NCBI GenBank assembly: GCA_964592455.1
Contig: CAZQDQ010000001.1
Location: forward strand, 1 to 41,767
Direction of reading: 5' to 3'
DNA from: MFAQ01 sp964592455
Lineage (GTDB): Bacteria > Patescibacteriota > Microgenomatia > UBA1400 > MFAQ01
DNA length: 41,767 nt
A program made the position numbers and the translations under genes. Positions 32,630-39,758 of this stretch are shown in pieces. The number at the start of each line of letters is the position of its first letter. Positions within the stretch are counted from its first letter, which is position 1. Below the pieces are notes generated by a model, which was not told where the DNA came from, did not search any database, and saw only the letters and a program-made list of their open reading frames with translations.

Positions 32630-34495
32630 ATGACAATGAAGAAAAAAATTCTAATTTTCCTGATTCCCGCATTAGTTATTTTGCTTGCTCTTGCCTCAAT
32701 TGGGTTTTACGGGTACAAAACAGTTATGAGTTTTACGCCAGAGATAAACAAAATTCAAACTACAACTGAGAGTTTAAAACAAGCCTTTCAAAATCAAGAC
32801 CTAATCTTAACAAAACAAAAAAGCCTTCAACTATCCGACGAAACAAAACAACTATCAGCAAAATATGACAAATATTCCTGGGTGGGAAAAATTCCTCTAG
32901 CTGGAAGATATTTTCAGGATGGTCAATCAGCTCTAAAAGCCGCCAATCACTTGGTAGATTCTCTTAATGTTTTAATTACTTCCATTGAGCCGTATGCAGA
33001 TCTTCTAGGGTTTGTCACCACAGCTAGCAGTGAAGCAAAATTAAAAGCCAACCAACCACAAACCATCGAGGACAGAATAATATTTATGGCTCAGACTTTA
33101 GATAAAATCAGTCCAGAGCTAGACAAGGTGGCAGTTGGTATGGATTCAGCTCAAAAAGAGCTGGATAAAATTGACCCAAAACGTTACCCAGAAAACCTGC
33201 GTGGTAAAAATATTCGTGCTAAAGTTGTCAATTTAAAATCCGCAGTTGCTGAGTCAGCCACACTGCTTTCTCAAGCAAAGCCACTAATAAAACTCTTTCC
33301 AGAACTACTAGGCAATCCAAACTCAAAAACCTACATGGTGCTATTACAAAACGATGGTGAACTACGTGCCACTGGTGGGTTCATGACTGCCTACGCCTTT
33401 TTAAGAGTCACAAAAGGAAAAATAGAACCTTTGGCTTCTTACAATATTTATGATTTAGACGATAGGTTCAAAAAAAGAGTTCCAGCCCCAGAACCAATCA
33501 AAAAATATCTAAACGAAAATTACCTCAACCTTCGCAATATCAACCTTTCCCCAGACTTTAAAGTCTCCATGGATGAGTTTTACAAGTACTATCGTGATAT
33601 TTCTGGGATGCCTAAAATAGATGGTATTGTTGCCATCGATACTAAATTCCCAGTAGAGATTCTTAAAGTTATTGGACCAATTGGAGTTGGGGGTTGGGGC
33701 AATTTCGGTCCGCAAATCGATAAAAGATGCGACTGTCCACAAGTTGTTTACGCCCTTGAAGACATGATCACCAAGCCAGTTGCTGGCATAAGACCAGATC
33801 GTAAAGCCGTTCTTGGTCCACTAATGCACTCTATGATGGCAAACGCCATGGGTAGCCCAAAACACACTTGGCCAAAATTGCTAAATGTTGGCCTAACTGC
33901 CATTAAAGAAAAACATTTAATTTTTTATTTTATAGAAGACAAATCTCAATTGATTGCTGAGGACTTCAACGCTGCTGGCAGAATAAAAGATTATGTGGGT
34001 GACTATTTACACATAAACGATTCCAACTTCGGCGGAGCAAAAACAGACATGTTCATTACCAGAGAAGTTGATCAGGAAATAACAACAGAAAACGGAGTTG
34101 TCACCAAAACCGTCTCCATTTCTTATAACAATCCTAGGAAAGGTGATAATTGTAACTTAGAAGCTGGTCAATTATGTTTGAATGGTATTTACAGAGACTA
34201 CGTTAGACTCTATGTGCCAAAGGGCTCGAAGCTTATTTCGGTAATTGGTTCCGAAGTAAAGGAGCAAACCTTGGAAGATCTTGGTAAAACTGTCTTTGAA
34301 GGGTTCTTTACTATGAGACCACAATCTCAGAGCAAAATTGTCTTTAAGTACCAGCTTCCACAAATGGACTTAAGCAACTACAAAATGCTTATCCAAAAAC
34401 AACCAGGTTTAAACACCGTTAAACACACAATTACTTTAGACGGTAACCAAACAACAGTTGACTTAAAAGAAGACAAAGAAATCGTTCTAAACTGA
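32630..34495 (+). CDS. DUF4012 domain-containing exported membrane-anchored protein
   Basis: An N-terminal helix (ILIFLIPALVILLALASIGF) anchors a large outer region. Residues about 30-210 look helical (coiled). The DUF4012 core follows, with LLQNDGELRATGGFM (about residues 235-250), the N-x-x-E-L-R-x-T-G-G-F hallmark, then GIVAIDTKFPVEILKVIGPI. Four Cys form two close pairs (RCDCPQ near 367 and NCNL...QLC near 510), which could bond outside the cell. The function of the family is not known. Position right after the priming transferase suggests a role in glycan export or attachment. ATG at 32630 or 32636; both in frame. Confidence 0.85.
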   Translation: MTMKKKILIFLIPALVILLALASIGFYGYKTVMSFTPEINKIQTTTESLKQAFQNQDLILTKQKSLQLSDETKQLSAKYDKYSWVGKIPLAGRYFQDGQSALKAANHLVDSLNVLITSIEPYADLLGFVTTASSEAKLKANQPQTIEDRIIFMAQTLDKISPELDKVAVGMDSAQKELDKIDPKRYPENLRGKNIRAKVVNLKSAVAESATLLSQAKPLIKLFPELLGNPNSKTYMVLLQNDGELRATGGFMTAYAFLRVTKGKIEPLASYNIYDLDDRFKKRVPAPEPIKKYLNENYLNLRNINLSPDFKVSMDEFYKYYRDISGMPKIDGIVAIDTKFPVEILKVIGPIGVGGWGNFGPQIDKRCDCPQVVYALEDMITKPVAGIRPDRKAVLGPLMHSMMANAMGSPKHTWPKLLNVGLTAIKEKHLIFYFIEDKSQLIAEDFNAAGRIKDYVGDYLHINDSNFGGAKTDMFITREVDQEITTENGVVTKTVSISYNNPRKGDNCNLEAGQLCLNGIYRDYVRLYVPKGSKLISVIGSEVKEQTLEDLGKTVFEGFFTMRPQSQSKIVFKYQLPQMDLSNYKMLIQKQPGLNTVKHTITLDGNQTTVDLKEDKEIVLN

Positions 34496-34496
34496 A

Positions 34497-35033
34497 ATGG
34501 GTGGTGAATTTAAGGATGTCGGTGTAGTAATTAAAACTGCAGACTATAAAGACGCCGATAAAATTATTACTATTCTCACTCGTAACCATGGTCTTATAAC
34601 CACCTTTGCACTTGGAGCAAGAAAGCAAAACTCAAAAAAGTCACCTCACTTAGACCTTTTGTCTCAGGTTAGTTTTCAAGTTAAAGGCAGGGATTATTTT
34701 TATCTGGAACAAGCAAGTACCATCAAGTCATTTTTTAAAATTAAAACTGACCTAAAAAAAATTTCACTTTGTATGTCATTTTTCGAAATCTTAAACCACT
34801 TAGTACCAAGTAGGGTAGAGGATAAAGAGCTCTACACTTCATTAATTATATTTTTAGAAAAAATTGAACAAACTAAAGAGGAGAAAGAACAAAATCAACT
34901 CTCTTCAAAATTTGCCCGTTATTTACTACGCCATTTGGGCTATCCAGAGAAACCACCACAAAAAATAAAAAATATTAGTACCTATTTTGAAAGTTTAATG
35001 AGTCGCAAGTTAATAGCTAAGGAAATAGTTTAA
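34497..35033 (+). CDS. recO: DNA repair protein RecO (short form)
   Basis: The first 80 residues match the RecO OB-fold: VGVVIKTADYKDADKIITIL, GLITTFALGARKQNSKK and HLDLLSQVSF, equivalent to the G-A-R-K/R-x-x-S-x-x-x-x-L-x-P motif. RecO acts with RecR to load RecA onto SSB-coated DNA. At 178 residues it is shorter than the roughly 220-250 usual in the family, and no C-terminal Cys zinc motif is seen. A few helical segments (CMSFFEILNHLV, SKFARYLLRHLGY) correspond to the C-terminal helical part. It starts one base after the DUF4012 stop. Confidence 0.85.
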   Translation: MGGEFKDVGVVIKTADYKDADKIITILTRNHGLITTFALGARKQNSKKSPHLDLLSQVSFQVKGRDYFYLEQASTIKSFFKIKTDLKKISLCMSFFEILNHLVPSRVEDKELYTSLIIFLEKIEQTKEEKEQNQLSSKFARYLLRHLGYPEKPPQKIKNISTYFESLMSRKLIAKEIV

Positions 35034-35036
35034 AAT
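35031..35036 (+). promoter_or_regulatory. -10 element TAAAAT overlapping the recO stop codon
   Basis: TAAAAT begins at the recO stop (TAA 35031-35033) and ends 6 bases before the ATG at 35043. Confidence 0.55.
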
Positions 35037-35042
35037 AAAACT

Positions 35043-35879
35043 ATGAACATCAAAAAAATACTTATCATTGCAAGTGTCGGTTTGTTATTATCTGCTTGCA
35101 GTGCAAAGAAACAGGTTACAGACACCAAAAAGACTAATATCAACACTAGTAAGGTACTTCTTAATGAACTCCCTTTTTCAGAGCGACCTTTCATTTCTCT
35201 AATACCCCACAGCACAAATCGCCTATTTACTTTTTATGGCCAAAACATAAATCTAGCTGAGGAGGCATCTATCGATTTAGAGTATCAATCTGGAGACTTA
35301 CTAAAAGGTATAAAGGCAAACATCGAAACTCCAATTAAAAGTAGCTACGTGAAGGGTATTATTCTTGGTAGTTGTTCAACTGGGGGTAAATGTAGCTTTG
35401 ATAAAGACTTAAAAACCGGAACCACGAAGTTAAGAATGAAGTTTCCTGGAAAGCCTGAAATTCACTTGTTAAAAGGGGACTTTACCTTTGTTTTGGGACA
35501 GCCTAGTTTACCGGATGGTAAAGTAAGTTTTGCACCAGCCAAGACAAGTGCCAAAGACAATTTAATTATGATGAACTCATTTGGTTTACCAAAACCATTT
35601 GATAAGGAAGTCATTTTGTATCCCGTTATCTTTTCCTCAACAAGTGATAAAGCTGTCTCGGGGCAACTTACCCTAAACTCACCAACCGCGAGCAATGCAT
35701 ACATTTACGACGGCAGTTCATACCAGCCTCTAAAATTTACCTCAAAGGAAGGTAACTTGGTAATTGACTTAAATCAGAAACCTTGGACCTTATCTGCAGA
35801 AATTACAAGAGATGACGAAAAAGGTAGCAAGGAAAATCTAAATCTCTACCTCGTCGGCCCAATCATTCTCACTAAATAA
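35043..35879 (+). CDS. Putative lipoprotein, function unknown
   Basis: The N-terminus MNIKKILIIASVGLLLSAC is a signal peptide ending in a lipobox, with Cys19 as the likely lipid-modified residue. The mature part is about 260 residues, beta-rich, with no family I recognise; it contains two Cys in a short loop (GSCSTGGKCSF) that could bond. It probably sits on the outer face of the membrane. It has its own -10 element and ends just before an intrinsic terminator, so it may be a single-gene unit between recO and the dcw cluster. Confidence 0.8.
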   Translation: MNIKKILIIASVGLLLSACSAKKQVTDTKKTNINTSKVLLNELPFSERPFISLIPHSTNRLFTFYGQNINLAEEASIDLEYQSGDLLKGIKANIETPIKSSYVKGIILGSCSTGGKCSFDKDLKTGTTKLRMKFPGKPEIHLLKGDFTFVLGQPSLPDGKVSFAPAKTSAKDNLIMMNSFGLPKPFDKEVILYPVIFSSTSDKAVSGQLTLNSPTASNAYIYDGSSYQPLKFTSKEGNLVIDLNQKPWTLSAEITRDDEKGSKENLNLYLVGPIILTK

Positions 35880-35897
35880 CCTAAACTCTTCGTCTTT

Positions 35898-35927
35898 ATA
35901 GGGTGCTTGATGCACCCTATTTTTTTA
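35898..35927 (+). terminator. Intrinsic terminator after the lipoprotein gene
   Basis: A perfect 9-bp stem (ATAGGGTGC at 35898-35906, GCACCCTAT at 35912-35920) closes a 5-base loop and is followed by a run of T to 35926-35927. It separates the polysaccharide/recO side from the dcw cluster. Confidence 0.9.
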
Positions 35928-35950
35928 TTTACTTGTCTTATTTCTAGTTG

Positions 35951-35979
35951 TTGACAATCTATTTTTTCTGTTGCATACT
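35951..35979 (+). promoter_or_regulatory. dcw (mraZ) promoter, -35 TTGACA and -10 CATACT
   Basis: A perfect TTGACA (35951-35956) is followed after 17 bases by CATACT (35974-35979; 4 of 6 match TATAAT). The transcript would begin near 35986 and have a leader of about 55 bases, unlike most promoters in the window. Confidence 0.75.
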
Positions 35980-35980
35980 T

Positions 35981-36000
35981 GAAAGTGGTGATAAGTGGTG
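35981..36000 (+). promoter_or_regulatory. Probable MraZ operator: two 10-bp direct repeats
   Basis: GAAAGTGGTG (35981-35990) and ATAAGTGGTG (35991-36000) are adjacent and match at 8 of 10 positions. The 10-bp period and the AAAGTGG core resemble MraZ boxes known from Mollicutes, and lie at the expected transcription start of mraZ. Autoregulation is inferred. Confidence 0.7.
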
Positions 36001-36040
36001 AAATATCTTATAACCACAAAAAAAAGCCTGCCTATGAATT

Positions 36041-36469
36041 ATGTTTATTGGACACTACTACCATTCGATAGAAGCCAAGGGAAGACTAGCAATTCCAGCT
36101 CTCTACAGAGAGGAACTAGCTTCAGGTGGGGTAGTCACTTGGGGTCTCGACGGGTGTCTTTTTCTTTTCCCCAACTCATACTGGCAGAAGCTCTCAGAAA
36201 AGCTGGCCTCGCTACCGATGACCAATCCACAGGCCAGAAACTTAACGCGACTATTAGTTCAATCTGCCTCAGATCTAAATCTCGATTCCCAAGGAAGAAC
36301 ACTTATACCCGAACATCTTCGAAAAATAGCCAATCTAAAAAAACAAGTGGTGGTGGCCGGATCCCTGAATCGAATTGAGATTTGGGATCGGGACAACTAT
36401 CATGAGCACCTTGATTTAATAGCAAAAACAGTCAGTACAAACCCTGACCTCATCAATTTAGATATATGA
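36041..36469 (+). CDS. mraZ: Transcriptional regulator MraZ
   Basis: MraZ is the DNA-binding regulator at the head of dcw clusters; it binds repeats in its own promoter. The 142-residue protein has two SpoVT/AbrB-like halves. The first has GHYYHSIEAKGRLAIPALYR; the second has DLNLDSQGRTLIPEHLR, each with the expected D/E-x-K/Q-G-R pattern. The ATG at 36041 (MFIGHYYHS) matches the family start. A second ATG at 36034 is in another frame. Its 3' end overlaps rsmH (ATGA). Confidence 0.95.
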   Translation: MFIGHYYHSIEAKGRLAIPALYREELASGGVVTWGLDGCLFLFPNSYWQKLSEKLASLPMTNPQARNLTRLLVQSASDLNLDSQGRTLIPEHLRKIANLKKQVVVAGSLNRIEIWDRDNYHEHLDLIAKTVSTNPDLINLDI

Positions 36470-37401
36470 TAAAAAACCAAACTCGTCATTTTTCCGCCTT
36501 CAAAGGTGAGCTAAGTAAACACTTTAACCTTCAGCAAAACAATTTATTTGTAGATTTAACTTTAGGAGATGGTGGACATACACAAGAAGCCTTGGAAGCA
36601 GGTTGTAAGGTCATATCTTTCGATGTTGACCCAGAGTCCATAGAAAGATCGATATTTTTTTTAAGGGATATTGCAACGCCTCTAGTGCTGGCAGGGGACT
36701 CTTCCCCAAGATCCGAAGAGGTTCAAAACCACAAATGGACAATTATCAATACCAACTTTGTTAACTTCGCAAACGAACTCAAGAAGCACAAAATAAACAA
36801 AGTTGATAATATCCTTGTTGATTTGGGACCATCGCAAAACCAGGTTCTAAAAGAAGATCGGGGCTTCAGTTTTAACAGTGACTCACAACTAGATATGAGA
36901 ATTGATCCTAGCTTAGCTGTAACAGCCAAAGATTTGGTAAATGTTTTAAACGAGGGGGAACTTAGAGAACTATTTTTACTCTCAGACGAAACCTATGCCA
37001 AACCAATTGCTAGGGCGATAGTAAACTACAGAAAATCCTCTCCAATAGTAACCTGTAAACAATTGGCAGATATCGTCTCCAGGGTAAAACGAGGACCTTC
37101 AGGAAAAATTCACCCAGCCACAAAAGTCTTTATGAGTTTAAGAATGGCCGTAAACTCCGAACGAGAAAATATCAAAGATTTGCTCGAGCTAATCCCCGAG
37201 GTCTTAAGTAAGGATGGGGTAGCGGGCGTTATTACATTTCACTCTACAGAAGATAGGGTTGTAAAAGAATCAATTAAGAACTTAGAAAAAGAAAAAACTA
37301 TTTTTGCTATTAACAAAAAACCAATTGAACCTTCAATTGAAGAATTAAAAAAAAGTATGCGCACCAGAAGTGCCAAATTAAGATTAATAAAAAAATGCTA
37401 A
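36466..37401 (+). CDS. rsmH: 16S rRNA (cytosine1402-N4)-methyltransferase RsmH (MraW)
   Basis: RsmH methylates N4 of C1402 in the decoding region of 16S rRNA using SAM. The protein has FVDLTLGDGGHTQEAL (SAM motif I), ILVDLGPSQNQVLKEDRGFS with LDMRID, the HPATKVFMSLRMAVNSE segment, and ITFHSTEDRVVKE near the end (family form H-S-L-E-D-R). 311 aa is a normal length. It starts with an ATGA overlap on mraZ, as is usual in dcw clusters. Confidence 0.96.
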   Translation: MIKNQTRHFSAFKGELSKHFNLQQNNLFVDLTLGDGGHTQEALEAGCKVISFDVDPESIERSIFFLRDIATPLVLAGDSSPRSEEVQNHKWTIINTNFVNFANELKKHKINKVDNILVDLGPSQNQVLKEDRGFSFNSDSQLDMRIDPSLAVTAKDLVNVLNEGELRELFLLSDETYAKPIARAIVNYRKSSPIVTCKQLADIVSRVKRGPSGKIHPATKVFMSLRMAVNSERENIKDLLELIPEVLSKDGVAGVITFHSTEDRVVKESIKNLEKEKTIFAINKKPIEPSIEELKKSMRTRSAKLRLIKKC

Positions 37402-37676
37402 CTTACAAAACCATCGCAAACATAAGCTTCCTACTGCTCGTTGTTCTTTCCATCCTTAATTTGGTAAGTGCCAACATTCTATCTACCAAGGGCCTTGCCG
37501 TTGCCACACAAGAGAAAGAGGTTCTAAAGTTGGAAAAGGAAAATCGTCGTCTAAAAACCCAAATTGAAGAAGCTAGTCGTTTAAGTGATGTAGAGAATTT
37601 GTCTCAAAGTTTGGGCTTCGTAAGAACTGGCCAAGTGGTCTACTTACAGACATCTGCAGGTTTTGCCTTAAAATAA
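37395..37676 (+). CDS. FtsL/DivIC-like cell division protein
   Basis: The 93-residue protein has a short cytoplasmic tail, one membrane helix (about residues 7-27, ISFLLLVVLSILNLV), then a coiled-coil stretch (EKEVLKLEKENRRLKTQIEEA) and a short C-terminal part (LSQSLGFVRTGQVVYLQ). Topology, size and place between rsmH and ftsI fit FtsL, which with DivIC/FtsB links FtsW-FtsI to the division ring. Sequence identity in this family is always low, so the name rests on topology and position. Confidence 0.8.
   Translation: MLTYKTIANISFLLLVVLSILNLVSANILSTKGLAVATQEKEVLKLEKENRRLKTQIEEASRLSDVENLSQSLGFVRTGQVVYLQTSAGFALK
37669..37674 (+). promoter_or_regulatory. Possible -10 element TAAAAT before ftsI
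   Basis: TAAAAT ends 6 bases before the ATG at 37681 and overlaps the stop of the FtsL-like gene. This would give ftsI a leaderless internal promoter. Confidence 0.45.
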
Positions 37677-37680
37677 ATGA

Positions 37681-39360
37681 ATGTCTCTTCACCTGGCAAG
37701 TACTCCACAAGATAGGCTAAAAATTATAACCATTTTTATACCAATCATTTTTGTAATTTTATTAGCCCGACTTTTTTATTGGCAAATTATTCGTGGACCA
37801 GAGCTAAAAGCCAGAGCCAGCAAACAACACGAGACCGTAATAACTTTAAAAGCGCGAAGAGGAGATATCTTAGATAAAGATGGAGGACTATTGGGTGGCA
37901 GTAAGGGCCTATACCACTTGTATGTTTACAAACCACAGCTTCAGATTCCAGAACAAAACCTTATAGATATCTTGACCCCTTTAATAACTCCCACCGCCGA
38001 AGCCAGCACCTCAGCTGATATTAAAAGTTTGCTAGAGTCAAGAATAAAACTTACTTCTAACTGGGTCTCTATAAAACATTTCTTAACCCCAGAGGAAAAA
38101 GAAAAAATAGAAAACCTCAAGATAGCGGGTTTGGGTTTCGAAGATGAATATGTCAGATTCTATCCAGAAGCAAGTCTGTCTGCACATTTACTAGGTTTTG
38201 TTGGTCAAGACATGGCAGGTCAAGAACAAGGATACTTTGGGGTTGAGGGTTTCTTTGATAGACAGTTAAAAGGTAGAGAGGGAAAAATAAGAACAGAGAA
38301 AGACGCTGTAGGCAATCCAATTCTAATCGGCAACTATCAGTTTTATCACGCCACCGAAGGAAAAAGTATCAAAACTTCAATAGATAAAAGTATTCAATAT
38401 ATAGCAGAAAAATACCTCAAAGAAGGTCTGGAAAAATATCAAGCCAGTGCCGGTAACATCATTATTATGGAGCCAGGTACAGGCAAAATTAGGGCCTCGG
38501 CATCACTGCCAAATTATGATCCAAATACTTTCTCAAAGTTTCCAAGTCAATATTACAAAAACCCTGTGGTTGCTGATCTTTTTGAGCCAGGGTCAATCTT
38601 TAAGGTTTTAGTGATGGCGGCTGGGCTAAATGAGAAGGTGGTAACTCCAGAAACACAATGTGATAATTGTGGCTCACCAGTTCAAATTGGAAAATACAGT
38701 ATAAGAACTTGGGACGAAAAATACAGACCAAACATTACCATGACCGAGACAATAGTCAACTCAGACAATACTGGCATGGTTTTTGTAGCCAATAAATTAG
38801 GAGGCAAAAAGTTTGCAGAGTATCTTCAATTGTTTGGCTTTGGGCAAAAAACAGATGTGGGTCTGCAAGATGAGGTAAGTGGTAATGTTATCTTGGATGG
38901 TGAAAAATACCGGGAGATAGACCTAGCAACAAACTCTTTTGGTCAAGGAATTGCCGTCACTCCAATTCAAATGATTGCTGCCGTAAATACAATTGCCAAC
39001 AAAGGTGTTTACATAAAACCTACGGTCCTAGAGGACGAAGAAAGAGTGGGTCGTGTTGTTTTGGGCGAACAGGCTGTCAGCGAAATAACAGAAATTATGA
39101 AAAAAGCTGTCGAGAGCGGTGAAGCAAAGTGGTCCAAGCCTAAGGGGCTTAGTGTGGCCGGAAAAACTGGAACCGCTCAAATACCTATAGAAGGTCACTA
39201 TGATCCAGACAAAACAATTGCCAGCTTTATAGGTTTTTTCCCTGCAGACAACCCAAGGTACACAATGCTAGTTAGTCTGCGCGAGCCAAAAACTTCTATT
39301 TGGGGCTCAGAGACGGCCGCTCCACTTTGGTTCCAAATTGCCAAACACCTTTTGCTTTAG
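37681..39360 (+). CDS. ftsI: Peptidoglycan transpeptidase FtsI/PBP2 (class B penicillin-binding protein)
   Basis: This is a single-pass membrane protein with an outer transpeptidase domain that cross-links septal peptidoglycan. The N-terminal helix (IFIPIIFVILLARLFYW) is followed by the dimerisation region with RRGDILDKDGG and FVGQDMAGQEQGYFGVEGFF. The transpeptidase motifs are all present: SxxK in PGSIFK (Ser305, Lys308), SxN in NSDNTG (Ser361-Asn363) and KTG in AGKTGTAQ (Lys495-Gly497). A CxxC pair (Cys327, Cys330) lies between the first two motifs. 559 aa. No PASTA domains are seen. It pairs with FtsW at 40786. Confidence 0.93.
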   Translation: MSLHLASTPQDRLKIITIFIPIIFVILLARLFYWQIIRGPELKARASKQHETVITLKARRGDILDKDGGLLGGSKGLYHLYVYKPQLQIPEQNLIDILTPLITPTAEASTSADIKSLLESRIKLTSNWVSIKHFLTPEEKEKIENLKIAGLGFEDEYVRFYPEASLSAHLLGFVGQDMAGQEQGYFGVEGFFDRQLKGREGKIRTEKDAVGNPILIGNYQFYHATEGKSIKTSIDKSIQYIAEKYLKEGLEKYQASAGNIIIMEPGTGKIRASASLPNYDPNTFSKFPSQYYKNPVVADLFEPGSIFKVLVMAAGLNEKVVTPETQCDNCGSPVQIGKYSIRTWDEKYRPNITMTETIVNSDNTGMVFVANKLGGKKFAEYLQLFGFGQKTDVGLQDEVSGNVILDGEKYREIDLATNSFGQGIAVTPIQMIAAVNTIANKGVYIKPTVLEDEERVGRVVLGEQAVSEITEIMKKAVESGEAKWSKPKGLSVAGKTGTAQIPIEGHYDPDKTIASFIGFFPADNPRYTMLVSLREPKTSIWGSETAAPLWFQIAKHLLL

Positions 39361-39373
39361 TCGCATAAGGGTT

Positions 39374-39379
39374 TAAAAT
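39374..39379 (+). promoter_or_regulatory. -10 element TAAAAT before the dgkA-like gene
   Basis: TAAAAT ends 6 bases before the ATG at 39386, in the 25-base gap after ftsI. Confidence 0.55.
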
Positions 39380-39385
39380 CATACT

Positions 39386-39754
39386 ATGTACAATCCTATT
39401 CGTATTCATCGTGTCTCCTTCAAGCATGCATTTAACGGTCTGATTCACAACATCAAAACTCAACCCAACTTCCGTTTCCATATGTTTGCTATTATTTGCG
39501 TCTGTATAGCGGGTATATATCTTTCAATAAGTAGTTTAGAGTGGCTTATTCTCATTTTTACTTTCAACTTGGTTTTGGTCTCAGAAATGATCAATACTGC
39601 GATGGAAGCAATCGTTGACCTGATTACCTTAGAAAAAAACCAAAACGCAAAAATTGCCAAAGATGTCTCTGCAGGAATGGTCTTGGTTTCAGCGATTTTT
39701 GCTGTAATAATCGGTGTGTATATATTCTTACCAAAAATATTACTACTAATATAA
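39386..39754 (+). CDS. Diacylglycerol/undecaprenol kinase family protein (DgkA-like)
   Basis: The 122-residue protein has three hydrophobic helices and the family core: HAFNGLIHNIKTQPNFRFH, then SEMINTAMEAIVDLI (Glu67 and Glu74, the E-x-x-N-T-A-x-E motif) and AKIAKDVSAGMVLVSA. In Gram-positive bacteria this family mostly phosphorylates undecaprenol. Lying between ftsI and mraY, it may return undecaprenol to undecaprenyl phosphate, the substrate of MraY and of the priming transferase at 31963. Kinase substrate is inferred. Confidence 0.9.
   Translation: MYNPIRIHRVSFKHAFNGLIHNIKTQPNFRFHMFAIICVCIAGIYLSISSLEWLILIFTFNLVLVSEMINTAMEAIVDLITLEKNQNAKIAKDVSAGMVLVSAIFAVIIGVYIFLPKILLLI
39747..39752 (+). 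promoter_or_regulatory. Weak possible -10 element TAATAT before mraY
   Basis: TAATAT ends 6 bases before the ATG at 39759, the same spacing as the stronger examples. It is inside the end of the dgkA-like gene. Confidence 0.3.
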
Positions 39755-39758
39755 AAAA

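Noticed and set aside
35995..36378. Open frame of 127 codons over mraZ on the same strand
   Set aside because: It runs in another frame across mraZ, which has clear family motifs; the translation is low-complexity Ser/Arg-rich without a recognisable fold.
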